Below, piece by piece: positions 44,883-54,183 of a stretch of 64,000 bases of DNA. Under the pieces are notes generated by a model. That model made no database searches. It was not told the origin of the DNA and saw only the letters and a list, made by a program, of their open reading frames with translations. Each line of letters opens with the position of its first letter. Positions within the stretch are counted from its first letter, which is position 1. The position numbers were made by a program, and so were the translations under genes. Source of the stretch: Moellerella sp963519845 (lineage in GTDB: Bacteria; Pseudomonadota; Gammaproteobacteria; Enterobacterales; Enterobacteriaceae); NCBI GenBank assembly GCA_963519845.1, contig CAUQNX010000005.1, forward strand, positions 119,366-183,365, given 5' to 3'.

Positions 44883-45666
44883 GATAAATCATCCCAAAAA
44901 CAATTTGATAAGTTAGGGGAAAAGCACCATCAATCAATGGATAAGCACTTTCTAACTGAGCTAGCCGCTGCCGTGTCATAAGACCCGCTTGCCGCCCTTC
45001 TGTCACATGGGTAGCACCAATCCTTTTTAATGAATGCAGTAATGCCCCGAAAGTCGGATAAGTGGGGGTTATCGTCGCTATTTGTAGCTGATGATTCCAA
45101 GCTGAACAGCTCTGCTCAATCGCTGATAGAGGTAAAAATCGATTTACGTGATGAGCCGTATCTAAACGCTGCCAAGTTTGCGATAACTCATTGAGTGAGC
45201 CCGCAGCTAGAGTACTAAAAGCGACTACACCGCCTTTTTTAGTGACGCGATATAACTCATTTAATGCTAAATGCAGAGAGTCACACCACTGAATAGCTAG
45301 ATTACTAAAGGTAAAATCATAGCTTTCATCTGCCAAAGGTAGTGATTCCATATCCGCACAGAGATAATCTGAGGCTCGATTTTTATCTTGTGCCACTGCC
45401 AACATTTTTTCAGACAGATCAAGTGCCGTCACCTTAGCACCATATTGACCCAATATTTGACTAAAAAATCCCGTCCCACAACCTGCATCTAGTATCTGTT
45501 TTTGCCTGAGCTTCCTCTTCTTAGCCAAGCTATTAGAATCCATAAGTAATTGAAGCAGTTGGAGACCAATTTGCTGCTGAAACTCAGCGCTAGCATCGTA
45601 ATCACTCGCAGCACGACCAAAAGCATAAGCAATCTTCTGCTTCTGCTTAGTTAATAAGATGGTCAC
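44875..45666 (-). CDS. bioC: Malonyl-ACP O-methyltransferase BioC
   Basis: 263 residues. SAM-dependent methylation of malonyl-ACP, which starts pimeloyl synthesis on the fatty-acid machinery. SAM-binding motif ILDAGCGTGFFSQIL (about 57-71), then VTALDLSEKML and DFTFSNLAIQWC. ATHVTEGRQAGLMTRQ is typical of BioC. It overlaps bioF by 20 bases. No bioH is in the operon, as in E. coli. Confidence 0.92.
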   Translation of the reverse strand: MTILLTKQKQKIAYAFGRAASDYDASAEFQQQIGLQLLQLLMDSNSLAKKRKLRQKQILDAGCGTGFFSQILGQYGAKVTALDLSEKMLAVAQDKNRASDYLCADMESLPLADESYDFTFSNLAIQWCDSLHLALNELYRVTKKGGVVAFSTLAAGSLNELSQTWQRLDTAHHVNRFLPLSAIEQSCSAWNHQLQIATITPTYPTFGALLHSLKRIGATHVTEGRQAGLMTRQRLAQLESAYPLIDGAFPLTYQIVFGMIYRD

Positions 45667-46813
45667 TGATCACCTCCGTTAGCTGTTCAATATCCTCAGA
45701 GGTATGTAATGCGCTTAGGGTAATACGTAGACGAGCAGAACCGAGAGGAACTGTCGGTGGACGGATAGCCTGCACCCAAAAATGCTGTTTTCTAAGTTGC
45801 TCGGCTAACAATAAACTGCATTCATTTGAGCCAACAATAACGGGTTGGATCGCCGTCAATGAAGGTGAAAGAGGTAAATTCAATGCCGCCAATCGATGGC
45901 GAAATAGCTGAATATTCTGTGCTAATTGCGCTCTTTGCTCATCCGCTTGCTTAATTTGACGAATAGCTTCTTGCAATGCCATCGCTTGAGCTGGCGGCAT
46001 CGAGGTACTATAAATTAGATGACGCGCCGATTGGATCAAATAATCCGCTGTATCCTGATCGCAGAGTACAGCCGCACCGCTGAGACCGAATGCTTTGCCA
46101 AAGGTAACGATTAGCAATTCGGGTTTTATGCCCAGTTCATCACAGCTACCTCGTCCCTCTTTGCCTCTCACGCCAATGCCATGAGCATCATCTACCATCA
46201 GCCAGCTCGCCGCCTCTTGTGTCATGGCATGCATATCACTCAAAGGTGCTTGATCACCATCCATACTAAAAACACCTTCTGTTACTACTAACTTATTGCC
46301 AACAGAGGATTTTTTCTGCGCCTGCGTCAATAAGGTCTGTAAAGCGCTAAGATCATTATGCTGAAAGCGTCTTAAGCGCGCGCCTGATTGTATCGAGGCA
46401 TCGATAATGGAAGCGTGACTCAACTTGTCAGCAAAAATACAATCCTGTTTACTCATAAGTGCGGTGATCACCGCATGATTTGCGGCAAAACCCGAAATAA
46501 ATAGCAAAGCATTTGAATAACCTAACCACTCAGCCAGTTGAGCCTCTAGCTGATGGTGCGCTTTGGTATAACCGGTGATATGCCCAGATCCGCCGCTTCC
46601 CGTACCATATTCAGCGGCACCTCGCTGCCATGCGGCAATAATCGCCGGATGCTGGCTGGCGCCTAGATAGTCATTGCTCGAAAAATTCAGATATTGCCGC
46701 CCATCAAAGGTTAAATATCGACCAGATGAATAATCAATTATTGAACGTTTGCGCCAACTCGATGAATCACGCCGTGCAACTAGTTGTTCCTTAATAAAGT
46801 GTTCTAAGCTCAT
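45647..46813 (-). CDS. bioF: 8-amino-7-oxononanoate synthase
   Basis: 388 residues, PLP enzyme joining pimeloyl-ACP and alanine. The PLP lysine is in LIVTFGKAFGLSGAAVL (about 230-246). NFSSNDYLGASQHP, GSGGSGHITGY and MVDDAHGIGVRG are standard family blocks. Its ATG overlaps the bioB stop by four bases. Confidence 0.94.
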   Translation of the reverse strand: MSLEHFIKEQLVARRDSSSWRKRSIIDYSSGRYLTFDGRQYLNFSSNDYLGASQHPAIIAAWQRGAAEYGTGSGGSGHITGYTKAHHQLEAQLAEWLGYSNALLFISGFAANHAVITALMSKQDCIFADKLSHASIIDASIQSGARLRRFQHNDLSALQTLLTQAQKKSSVGNKLVVTEGVFSMDGDQAPLSDMHAMTQEAASWLMVDDAHGIGVRGKEGRGSCDELGIKPELLIVTFGKAFGLSGAAVLCDQDTADYLIQSARHLIYSTSMPPAQAMALQEAIRQIKQADEQRAQLAQNIQLFRHRLAALNLPLSPSLTAIQPVIVGSNECSLLLAEQLRKQHFWVQAIRPPTVPLGSARLRITLSALHTSEDIEQLTEVISDHLIN

Positions 46814-47850
46814 GATAGCGCAGCATTATAAAATTGTTCTGTGTCCCTTGTCAGTATGGCTTCAGAGAGTTGCACTTCTTGCTCAACATCATCTAGTTCA
46901 GTGGCAATTTTTTCTGGGTTAATATTCAGTTTACGAAATAGTTGTTGATCGCTATTTTCATCGGGATTAGGGGCGGTAAGTAACTTGCAACCATAGAAGA
47001 CCGAATTAGCGCCAGCCATAAAACAGAGCGCCTGAGTTTGCTCGCTCATAGCTTCTCGTCCAGCCGATAAACGCACATAGGAGGTTGGCATCATAATGCG
47101 TGCAACGGCAATGGTACGAATAAAATCAAAGGGATCGACATCTTCATTATCTGCCATAGGTGTGCCTTTAACCTTCATCAGCATATTGATTGGCACACTC
47201 TCTGGTGGCTTAGGTAAGTTAGCTAATTGCACCAATAAGGCCGCACGATCGCGAATATTCTCGCCTAGACCTAAAATTCCCCCAGAGCAGACTTTAATCC
47301 CCGCTTCACGCACATTATCTAAGGTGGTTAAGCGATCTTGATAAGTACGAGTGGTAATAATATTGCCGTAATGTTCCGGTGAAGTATCCAGATTATGATT
47401 ATAATAATCTAATCCTGCCTCCGCTAATCGATCAGCTTGACTATTATCGATCATTCCCAATGTCATACAGGTCTCTAAACCGAGCGATTTAACCTCACGC
47501 ACCATCATTTCCAGATAAGGCATATCGCGGTCCCGCGGATTACGCCAAGCCGCTCCCATACAAAATCTTGTCGAACCCGCTGCTTTGGCTTTTTTGGCAC
47601 TTTCTAACACTTGCTCAACTTCCATCAAGCGCTCTGTCTCAAGCCCTGTTTTATAACGCGCACTTTGCGAACAATATTTACAGTCTTCAGGACAAGCACC
47701 TGTTTTAATCGAGAGCAAAGTACTGACTTGAACCTGTTGTGGATCAAAGTGTTGACGATGCACGCATTGAGCTTTAAATAAAAGATCAAAAAAAGGTAGG
47801 TTAAACAATTCACTAGACTCTTTTAAGGTCCATTTCTTTAATTCGCTCAT
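46810..47850 (-). CDS. bioB: Biotin synthase
   Basis: 346 residues from the ATG at 47850, preceded by GCGGAG and equal in length to E. coli BioB; the in-frame upstream ATG at 47904 lies in the operator. Radical SAM enzyme inserting sulfur into dethiobiotin. CPEDCKYC (about residues 53-60) holds the [4Fe-4S] cluster. TRFCMGAAW, ACMTLG-like ETCMTLGM and RLSAGREAMSEQTQ line the [2Fe-2S] site. First gene of bioBFCD, divergent from bioA. Confidence 0.96.
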   Translation of the reverse strand: MSELKKWTLKESSELFNLPFFDLLFKAQCVHRQHFDPQQVQVSTLLSIKTGACPEDCKYCSQSARYKTGLETERLMEVEQVLESAKKAKAAGSTRFCMGAAWRNPRDRDMPYLEMMVREVKSLGLETCMTLGMIDNSQADRLAEAGLDYYNHNLDTSPEHYGNIITTRTYQDRLTTLDNVREAGIKVCSGGILGLGENIRDRAALLVQLANLPKPPESVPINMLMKVKGTPMADNEDVDPFDFIRTIAVARIMMPTSYVRLSAGREAMSEQTQALCFMAGANSVFYGCKLLTAPNPDENSDQQLFRKLNINPEKIATELDDVEQEVQLSEAILTRDTEQFYNAALS

Positions 47851-47903
47851 GCTGAAAACTCCGCTATAAAAAGTAGTTGCCAGTTTAAATATTGTGGTTA
47901 TCA

Positions 47904-47934
47904 TGTCAACTTAATTCATACAAATTAGTTTACG
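47904..47934. promoter_or_regulatory. BirA biotin operator between bioB and bioA
   Basis: GTCAACT (47905-47911) and AGTTTAC (47927-47933) form an inverted repeat separated by 15 bases. This matches the arm sequence and spacing of the E. coli bio operator (TTGTAAACC-N15-GGTTTACAA) with some drift. Repressor BirA with biotinyl-AMP should silence both divergent transcripts from here. Confidence 0.7.
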
Positions 47935-47984
47935 TTAACTTTTTATTCTTTATTCTATTAACGAACTTGATAAGTGAACTTCAA

Positions 47985-49256
47985 TTGAATCAATCTGATA
48001 TTGAATTTGATGCTCGACATATTTGGCATCCCTATACCTCAATGAGCCAACCAATTCCGGCTTATCCCGTTGTTAGCGCACAGGGTGTTGAGCTTCAATT
48101 GGCCGATGGCCGAAAACTGATTGACGGTATGTCCTCTTGGTGGGCGACGATCCATGGCTACAATAATCCGGTGCTCAATGAAGCGGCCAAAACACAGCTA
48201 GATAAAATGTCTCATGTGATGTTTGGTGGCATAACTCACCCACCTGCAATTAATCTTTGCCGTCAATTAGTTGCAATTACACCGCCAAGTTTAGAGTGCG
48301 TTTTTCTTGCTGACTCTGGCTCTGTGGCTGTTGAAGTGGCACTAAAAATGGCACTACAATATTGGCAAGCAAAAGGAGAAAAACGGCAAAAAATTGTCAC
48401 ATTGCGTCATGGATATCATGGTGATACTTTTGGCGCTATGTCGGTCTGTGATCCTGATAACTCTATGCACAGCCTGTATAAAGGCTATCTTCCTACCCAT
48501 CATTTTGTGCCAGCACCCGTATGTACTTTTGAGGGTGAATGGCATGAGAATGATACCCAAGCATTGCAAAATGAATTAGCCGAAAATCATCGTCATATTG
48601 CGGCGGTCATACTCGAACCCATAGTCCAAGGTGCGGGAGGAATGCGTTTTTATCATCCGAATTACTTGAAAGCGGTTCGACAATATTGCGATCACTACGG
48701 CATTTTGTTGATTGCTGATGAAATTGCCACCGGATTTGGTCGAACAGGTCGATTATTTGCCTGTGAACACGCAAAAATTGAACCCGATATTATGTGTTTA
48801 GGTAAGGCGCTAACGGGGGGTTATATGACACTGTCGGCGACACTGACTACACGCCAAGTGGCAGAAACTATTAGCAATGGTGACGCAGGCTGCTTTATGC
48901 ATGGCCCAACATTTATGGCCAATCCATTGGCTTGTGCAGTAGCCGATGCCAGCTTAACACTACTGTTAAATAGCCCATGGAAACAAATAGTTACAGCTAT
49001 TGAGCAACAACTTAAACAGCAATTAATACCGCTAAAATCACATCCCAAAGTCCATGATGTCAGAGTGCTGGGCGCTATTGGTGTTGTCGAAATGATTGAG
49101 CCCGTTAATATGGCTATTCTGCAAAAACAATTTGTTGATCAAGGTGTTTGGATACGACCATTTGGCAAACTGATTTATCTGATGCCACCTTATATTATTC
49201 AGCCCGATCAATTAACTCAACTGACTGATTCGATCACTAATGTTATTAACAATTGA
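47985..49256 (+). CDS. bioA: Adenosylmethionine-8-amino-7-oxononanoate aminotransferase
   Basis: 423 residues (E. coli 429). PLP transaminase using SAM as amino donor to make diaminopelargonic acid. No ATG lies near the expected start. The TTG at 47985 gives Met-Asn-Gln-Ser-Asp-Ile-Glu-Phe, the same distance to RHIWHPYTSM as in E. coli, with AAGTGA seven bases before it. The frame stays open further upstream but would run through the biotin operator. PLP lysine in CLGKALTGGYM; DEIATGFGRTG and HGPTFMANPLAC are standard. Confidence 0.93.
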   Translation: MNQSDIEFDARHIWHPYTSMSQPIPAYPVVSAQGVELQLADGRKLIDGMSSWWATIHGYNNPVLNEAAKTQLDKMSHVMFGGITHPPAINLCRQLVAITPPSLECVFLADSGSVAVEVALKMALQYWQAKGEKRQKIVTLRHGYHGDTFGAMSVCDPDNSMHSLYKGYLPTHHFVPAPVCTFEGEWHENDTQALQNELAENHRHIAAVILEPIVQGAGGMRFYHPNYLKAVRQYCDHYGILLIADEIATGFGRTGRLFACEHAKIEPDIMCLGKALTGGYMTLSATLTTRQVAETISNGDAGCFMHGPTFMANPLACAVADASLTLLLNSPWKQIVTAIEQQLKQQLIPLKSHPKVHDVRVLGAIGVVEMIEPVNMAILQKQFVDQGVWIRPFGKLIYLMPPYIIQPDQLTQLTDSITNVINN

Positions 49257-49268
49257 TTAGGTCGATAT

Positions 49269-49306
49269 GGGAGTGAATCATCGCGAATCGATTTACTCCC
49301 TTTTTT
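49269..49306 (+). terminator. bioA terminator
   Basis: GGGAGTGAATC (49269-49279) pairs with GATTTACTCCC (49290-49300), one G-U pair, followed by TTTTTT. Confidence 0.85.
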
Positions 49307-49316
49307 CAATCCAAGA

Positions 49317-49481
49317 TTAAAAAGGTGTCGCTGTTGGTATTGGAGGTATTAAGCTTGGTGTGGGAACTGGCGTTGGTTGAGGTTTATCTCCACAACCGCA
49401 TTTACAGCAGCAATTATTAACGATAATTTTGATTACTGTTGCTCCATTTTCACAACAGACTTCTTTTGTTACTTCCGTCAT
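49317..49481 (-). CDS. Small cysteine-rich, proline-tailed protein, unknown
   Basis: A 54-residue frame begins MTEVTKEVCCENGATVIK with ATG preceded by a very good ribosome site, GAGGAAAG. Seven cysteines occur: C9, C10, then a cluster C24, C25, C26, C28, C30 (NNCCCKCGCGDK). A hydrophobic stretch VIKIIV lies between the two groups. The last 22 residues are Pro/Thr-rich (PQPTPVPTPSLIPPIP). No signal peptide. It could be a metal-binding peptide or a modified-peptide precursor; I recognise no family. It is alone between the bioA terminator and the pgl terminator, with its own 135-base upstream gap. Confidence 0.6.
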   Translation of the reverse strand: MTEVTKEVCCENGATVIKIIVNNCCCKCGCGDKPQPTPVPTPSLIPPIPTATPF

Positions 49482-49616
49482 GTTCTTTCCTCTGTATGTT
49501 TAATTATCCGATGGCATACAGTATTTATCACTCAAGCTTAAGTCAAATCACAATCATAATACGAATAGTATTTTTTACTTAACTGCTGACTAAAACACTT
49601 TTTACGCGTCAATAAA

Positions 49617-49652
49617 AATAAGAAAGCGCCTATCAATAAGCGCTTTCTTATT
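49617..49652. terminator. Bidirectional terminator after pgl
   Basis: AATAAGAAAGCGC (49617-49629) pairs perfectly with GCGCTTTCTTATT (49640-49652). T-runs on both strands. It ends pgl (minus strand) and separates it from the Cys-rich gene. Confidence 0.88.
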
Positions 49653-49673
49653 TTTTTCATAATTTGGGCAATA

Positions 49674-50660
49674 TTATTTCTGAAGTACAGTGACCCACAT
49701 TGGGCCTTTGCCGACGGGATAACGGCCGATCTCGGTTAACTTACCGCTGATCGCATCAATGCGAGAAACTGAAATATGATCTGATTTTTGACCTGAAGAA
49801 ATCAGGAAACGCCCGCTATGATCGAGATTAAAGCCGCGCGGTTGTTTTTCTGTCGGATAAGTCTCCGCCAACGTTAAATATAATCCATCATCAGAGACAA
49901 TAAAGTGACTGATAAAGCTCTCTGAACGCTCACTCACATAAAGATGGCGGCCATCGGGAGTAATATGTATATCCGAAGCCCAAGGGGTACTATTGAAACC
50001 CGCTGGATAAAGCTTAACACTCTGCATTTCACGATAACGAGTGAAGTTATGATAAACATTAACCGTAGAATCTAACTCATTAACACAATAAATCGCTTTT
50101 TGTGTTGGGTGAAATGCTAAATGGCGTGGGCCAGCACTCGATTTAGTGTCGATTTGATCAGCAGAAGCTTCGGTTAATCGGCCATCCTCAGCAAGATTGA
50201 ATAAGCGGATATGATCTTCACCTAAACAAGGAACCCATAACTGTTTATTGTCGCTATCAACATGAGATGAATGTGGATTCTTAAGTCCTTCAATCACTTG
50301 AATAACTTCACCCGGAATACCTTGTTGATCAACAGCTAATACCGAGAGATTATTTTGATGATAAGAAGGTACAAATAAAAAACGACCACTCTGATCGAAG
50401 GAGAGATGAACTGGTGTACCCGGAATCGCCGTTTCAGCAGCTAAAACTAAGGAACCATTATCTTCAATTTGATAAGTGATAACACGAAAATTAGGACGGA
50501 CTCCAACATACAGATACTGACCGTCATGGCTAAGCACCATGGGTTGAGGTTGGCCAGAAACTTCCACTGTTTGACGTAATGATAATTCGCCTTCACAGTT
50601 CATGGACCATACATGGATCTGATGGCTTTCTGGGCTAGCAACATAAACGATCTGCTTCAT
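49674..50660 (-). CDS. pgl: 6-phosphogluconolactonase (YbhE type)
   Basis: 328 residues, a seven-bladed beta-propeller lactonase. It hydrolyses 6-phosphogluconolactone in the oxidative pentose phosphate pathway. Repeating blade motifs end in FLFVPSYHQNNLSV, LWVPCLGEDHIRLF, AIYCVNELDSTVNVY, LYVSERSESFISHF and GPMWVTVL, as in E. coli YbhE. GPRHLAFHP and ASDIHITPDGRHLYVSER carry the expected active-site residues. ATG preceded by AAGGAG. Single gene. Confidence 0.94.
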   Translation of the reverse strand: MKQIVYVASPESHQIHVWSMNCEGELSLRQTVEVSGQPQPMVLSHDGQYLYVGVRPNFRVITYQIEDNGSLVLAAETAIPGTPVHLSFDQSGRFLFVPSYHQNNLSVLAVDQQGIPGEVIQVIEGLKNPHSSHVDSDNKQLWVPCLGEDHIRLFNLAEDGRLTEASADQIDTKSSAGPRHLAFHPTQKAIYCVNELDSTVNVYHNFTRYREMQSVKLYPAGFNSTPWASDIHITPDGRHLYVSERSESFISHFIVSDDGLYLTLAETYPTEKQPRGFNLDHSGRFLISSGQKSDHISVSRIDAISGKLTEIGRYPVGKGPMWVTVLQK

Positions 50661-50797
50661 CCTGACTCCTTATTGATATATTTACCTTTGTTAAGGGATA
50701 ACCTACTGTTTTTCTCACCGAATTAGAAGCTTTAAAACCATTAATTTACCTAAGTGGATAAGATAAACGCTAACACTAATAATAGAAAGAAAGCCGC

Positions 50798-51217
50798 TTA
50801 AATCACACAGACTTTACTGGCACCATAATCGATTTGTAAACACAGCAATTTTTGTTTACCTTGGGGATCTTCAGCGATCAAGATATCACTCGATTTAGCT
50901 AATTGAGCGCACAGCTGCTCTGCTTGGTCAATAGTCGGAAATAATAACAGAACCACTTGTTGATAATCAGCCTCAGGCAATTTATCTAGGTCGGAAAAGA
51001 AATAAAGAGGCGGTGCATTATCGAGACAAATCATCATCTGCTCAGCTTGTCGTTGATAATGGATGATTTCGTCGCTATCTATGGTATTTGAGAAGTAAAT
51101 TGATAATTGGCTTTTTTGTCTATCCGCCATCTCAATAGCCGCTTGTAAACTTGCGGTGACTATCGCTTGCGGAGTTGTTTCCTGTCGTCCCCGACAAAAT
51201 ATTATTATCGACATCAT
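50798..51217 (-). CDS. Hypothetical cytoplasmic protein
   Basis: 139 residues starting at the ATG at 51217 (a second ATG follows at once); GAGAGA lies just upstream, inside a longer non-AUG frame. No signal peptide or membrane segment. The pattern beta-strand SIIIFCRG, helix ATASLQAAIEMADRQ-like, strand QLSIYFSN, and LYFFSDL, VVLLLFPT suggests a small alpha/beta fold. Four cysteines; it ends ASKVCVI. Family not recognised. It is oriented like pgl and lies 137 bases upstream of it; ybhA is divergent. Confidence 0.55.
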   Translation of the reverse strand: MMSIIIFCRGRQETTPQAIVTASLQAAIEMADRQKSQLSIYFSNTIDSDEIIHYQRQAEQMMICLDNAPPLYFFSDLDKLPEADYQQVVLLLFPTIDQAEQLCAQLAKSSDILIAEDPQGKQKLLCLQIDYGASKVCVI

Positions 51218-51522
51218 TATTTCTCTCAATGTTAGCTTACTCCACCATTGCTATTAGCATAACAAATTTAACTAAAAGACAATTAAAATAAAAAGCTAAT
51301 ACAACAAATAGATGCTGATATTGTTCTTTAATTATCATTAGCACTAAAACGGTTCAGTCGGCCTTTATAATCCGTTATGATGAGAGGATGATTCAAAATT
51401 CTAAACAAGTTATCGCTAAATAGAGCAATACCTGTTGTCTAGAACAATTGATTGTGGTTAAACAATCACCTTATACATTAATCTGTATATGATCCTTCAA
51501 TATCACTAGTGGGGCTAATTTT
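51218..51522. other. Divergent intergenic region, hypothetical gene / ybhA
   Basis: 305 bases of AT-rich promoter region. No gene or strong site visible. Confidence 0.35.
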
Positions 51523-52338
51523 ATGTCATACCGCGTTATTGCGCTCGATCTCGATGGAACCTTATTAGATGACCAGAAAAAGATCCTCCCTGAGTCACTT
51601 GAGGTTCTGCAACAAGCACGCCAACAAGGTGTAAAAGTATTAATTGTGACGGGCCGCCATCATGTTGCGATCCATCCTTTTTATCAGGCTTTAGAATTAG
51701 ATACGCCCGCTATTTGCTGTAACGGCACCTATTTATATGACTATTTAGGTAAGAAAGTCATTGAATCTGATCCATTGACTACAGATATTTCAAATCAAAT
51801 TTTACAACGACTTGAAAATTCAAATATTCATCGCCTAATGTATGTTGATGATGCCATGCTCTACGATAATCATGACACTATCGCCAGAACATTAAGCTGG
51901 GCGGATTCTCTGCCAGTCCACCAGCGCCCTACTTTCCAAAAAGTTGAAGATTTCAGCCAAGCTATGCACGACTATAAAGCGATTTGGAAATTTGCTTTAA
52001 TGACACCGGATATCGCCGAGTTACATGAATTTACCCAGTCACTAGAAAAAGATTTAGATGTCGAATGTGAGTGGTCTTGGCAAGATCAGGTTGATGTGGC
52101 GAAAAAAGGTAATAGTAAAGGCATGCGCTTACAGCGTTGGGTTGAATCTCAAGGTATGTCCATGAAGGATGTGATTGCTTTTGGCGATAATTTTAACGAT
52201 CTCAGTATGCTAACTACCGCTGGACTGGGTGTGGCTATGGGTAATGCCGTCGATGAAATTAAATCACAAGCTGATCTAGTTACCCGCAATAATAGCGAGC
52301 CAGGTATTGCTGAAGTGATCCGTAAATATGTTCTTTAA
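51523..52338 (+). CDS. ybhA: HAD superfamily phosphatase YbhA
   Basis: 271 residues of the Cof-type IIB HAD phosphatases. Motif I is ALDLDGTLLDD (about 6-16), motif II VTGRHH, and motif III/IV FGDNFNDLSML (about 221-231). E. coli YbhA acts on pyridoxal 5'-phosphate and sugar phosphates. Convergent with modC and separated by a strong hairpin, matching the E. coli layout. Confidence 0.92.
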   Translation: MSYRVIALDLDGTLLDDQKKILPESLEVLQQARQQGVKVLIVTGRHHVAIHPFYQALELDTPAICCNGTYLYDYLGKKVIESDPLTTDISNQILQRLENSNIHRLMYVDDAMLYDNHDTIARTLSWADSLPVHQRPTFQKVEDFSQAMHDYKAIWKFALMTPDIAELHEFTQSLEKDLDVECEWSWQDQVDVAKKGNSKGMRLQRWVESQGMSMKDVIAFGDNFNDLSMLTTAGLGVAMGNAVDEIKSQADLVTRNNSEPGIAEVIRKYVL

Positions 52339-52352
52339 TTAATGATATTTAA

Positions 52353-52390
52353 AAATAGCGCTCAGTCATATATTGCACTGAGCGCTATTT
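52353..52390. terminator. Bidirectional terminator, ybhA / modC
   Basis: AAATAGCGCTCAGT (52353-52366) pairs perfectly with ACTGAGCGCTATTT (52377-52390). Confidence 0.85.
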
Positions 52391-52415
52391 AATATTCGAA
52401 TTATATAAACAGAAA

Positions 52416-53480
52416 CTAAAGCTGCCGACTTAAAGAGACACTTTTTATTTGAGCAAATAACCATTGATCCGGTTTTATATTCAACTCATCTTTCGCCCAA
52501 CGGGTAATCCTCGCCCATAAGAAATGGTTATCTAACACTAGTTTGACATCCACTTGTTCTTTATCCTCAATACACTCAACTACTTTGACTCGCAACACAT
52601 TACGAATACTACTATTTTCTGCTTTATTGAGTGTTAGAGATACATCAGAGGCATCAATACGAATACGCACAGGACCATTGAGCTCACCTTCGACTCGCGG
52701 TATCCAGATAATTTGTTTATCAACATAGAGCGCAGTCATCGCATAATCAGGATGCTGTTCAAGAATGGTGGCATTGATGACGGTACTGAGCGTATCTTGC
52801 TGAAGCCAAGGACGTAAGGCACTGCTTGCCCAAATCTCTTCCAATCCACCAAAAGCCTTCACTTTGCCATCTGCCATCACAATCACGTTATCCGCTAACC
52901 GTAATATTTCATCAAGGCTATGACTGACATACATAATTGGGATTTTGACATCTTGTGATAACTTTTCTAAATAAGGCAATAGCTCACGTTTACGCGGTAA
53001 ATCTAATGAAGCAAGAGGTTCATCCATTAATAGAATTTCAGGGCCAGTTAATAAGGCGCGACCAATAGCAACTCGCTGCTTTTCACCGCCCGATAAAGTG
53101 ATAGGAAAGCGGTCTAACAAAGCTTCAATACCTAATAACTGAATAATGGAGTCAAAACGCGGCGCCATTTTCGCCGACATGCCATATTTCAGATTTCCTT
53201 TCACTCGATAATGCGGGAAGAGGCGTGCGTCTTGGAAAACGTAACCAATATGTCGTTTTTCCGGTGGTAGACAGATCCTCTTTTCTCTATCAACCAAAAT
53301 ACGGCCATTAAGCACAATGCGCCCGGTATCTGGCTTGGTTAAACCACCTATCACATTGATTAATGAGGTTTTACCCGCGCCGGATAAGCCGAAGACCGCC
53401 GTTATACTCTCGGTCGGTAGCTCCGTTTTCACTTCCAGTCGCAAGTCACCTAAGCGCTGAGAAAAATCGAGTTCTAACAT
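52416..53480 (-). CDS. modC: Molybdate ABC transporter ATP-binding protein ModC
   Basis: 354 residues. ATPase domain about 1-235 with Walker A GLSGAGKTS (about 31-39), signature LSGGEKQRVAIGRAL and Walker B ILLMDEPLASLD. A C-terminal MOP-type molybdate-binding domain covers about 285-350. Energises molybdate import with ModB and ModA. It overlaps modB by seven bases. Confidence 0.95.
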   Translation of the reverse strand: MLELDFSQRLGDLRLEVKTELPTESITAVFGLSGAGKTSLINVIGGLTKPDTGRIVLNGRILVDREKRICLPPEKRHIGYVFQDARLFPHYRVKGNLKYGMSAKMAPRFDSIIQLLGIEALLDRFPITLSGGEKQRVAIGRALLTGPEILLMDEPLASLDLPRKRELLPYLEKLSQDVKIPIMYVSHSLDEILRLADNVIVMADGKVKAFGGLEEIWASSALRPWLQQDTLSTVINATILEQHPDYAMTALYVDKQIIWIPRVEGELNGPVRIRIDASDVSLTLNKAENSSIRNVLRVKVVECIEDKEQVDVKLVLDNHFLWARITRWAKDELNIKPDQWLFAQIKSVSLSRQL

Positions 53481-54172
53481 GCGCCTCCCATACGTTTTTT
53501 ACCCCAACGAGTAAGCCATTCAGAGGCTAATAGTGATGCAAGGGCTAACAGAATCGCAATAACACATAAGCGCGCTGCATCGGCTTCCGCACCGGGCGTC
53601 TCTATTAATGTATACATAGCCAAAGGGATAGTACGAGTCTCACCGGGAATATTCGATACAAAGGTAATAGTCGCACCAAACTCACCTAAAGAACGCGCAA
53701 ATGCCAAGACGACACCGACGATAATCCCCGGTAGTGAAAGCGGTAAAGTAATAGTGAAAAAAACTCTGATAGGTGATGCGCCTAAGGTTCTAGCCGCTTG
53801 TTCTAAGCGTCGATCTACCGCCTCTAAAGCGAGACGTATCGCCCTTACCATTAAAGGGAAAGCTACCACTGCAGATGCAAGTGCCGCACCACGCCAGCTA
53901 AAGGTAAAACTAAAGCCGAACCAGTCATACAACCATTCGCCTATTAAGCCGCGTCGTCCCATAGTGATCAACAGTAAATATCCCACTACCACCGGTGGTA
54001 AAACCAGTGGTAGATGGATGATACTATCAAGCAAGGTTTTTCCGGGAAAATGACACCGAACTAAAATCCACGCCATCAAAATACCTAAAGGTAGACTGAA
54101 GGCGACCGCTACTGCGGAGACTTTTAGGCTTAGGTAGATCGCTTCCCATTCATATTCACTTAACATCTGCAA
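53474..54172 (-). CDS. modB: Molybdate ABC transporter permease ModB
   Basis: 232 residues with five to six membrane spans. The EAA coupling loop reads EQAARTLGASPIRVFFTITLP-like around 140-160, and HLPLVLPPVVVGYLLL is typical of ModB. Inner-membrane channel of the ModABC system. Lies 11 bases after modA. Confidence 0.95.
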   Translation of the reverse strand: MQMLSEYEWEAIYLSLKVSAVAVAFSLPLGILMAWILVRCHFPGKTLLDSIIHLPLVLPPVVVGYLLLITMGRRGLIGEWLYDWFGFSFTFSWRGAALASAVVAFPLMVRAIRLALEAVDRRLEQAARTLGASPIRVFFTITLPLSLPGIIVGVVLAFARSLGEFGATITFVSNIPGETRTIPLAMYTLIETPGAEADAARLCVIAILLALASLLASEWLTRWGKKRMGGAC

Positions 54173-54183
54173 AAGCTAAATTC

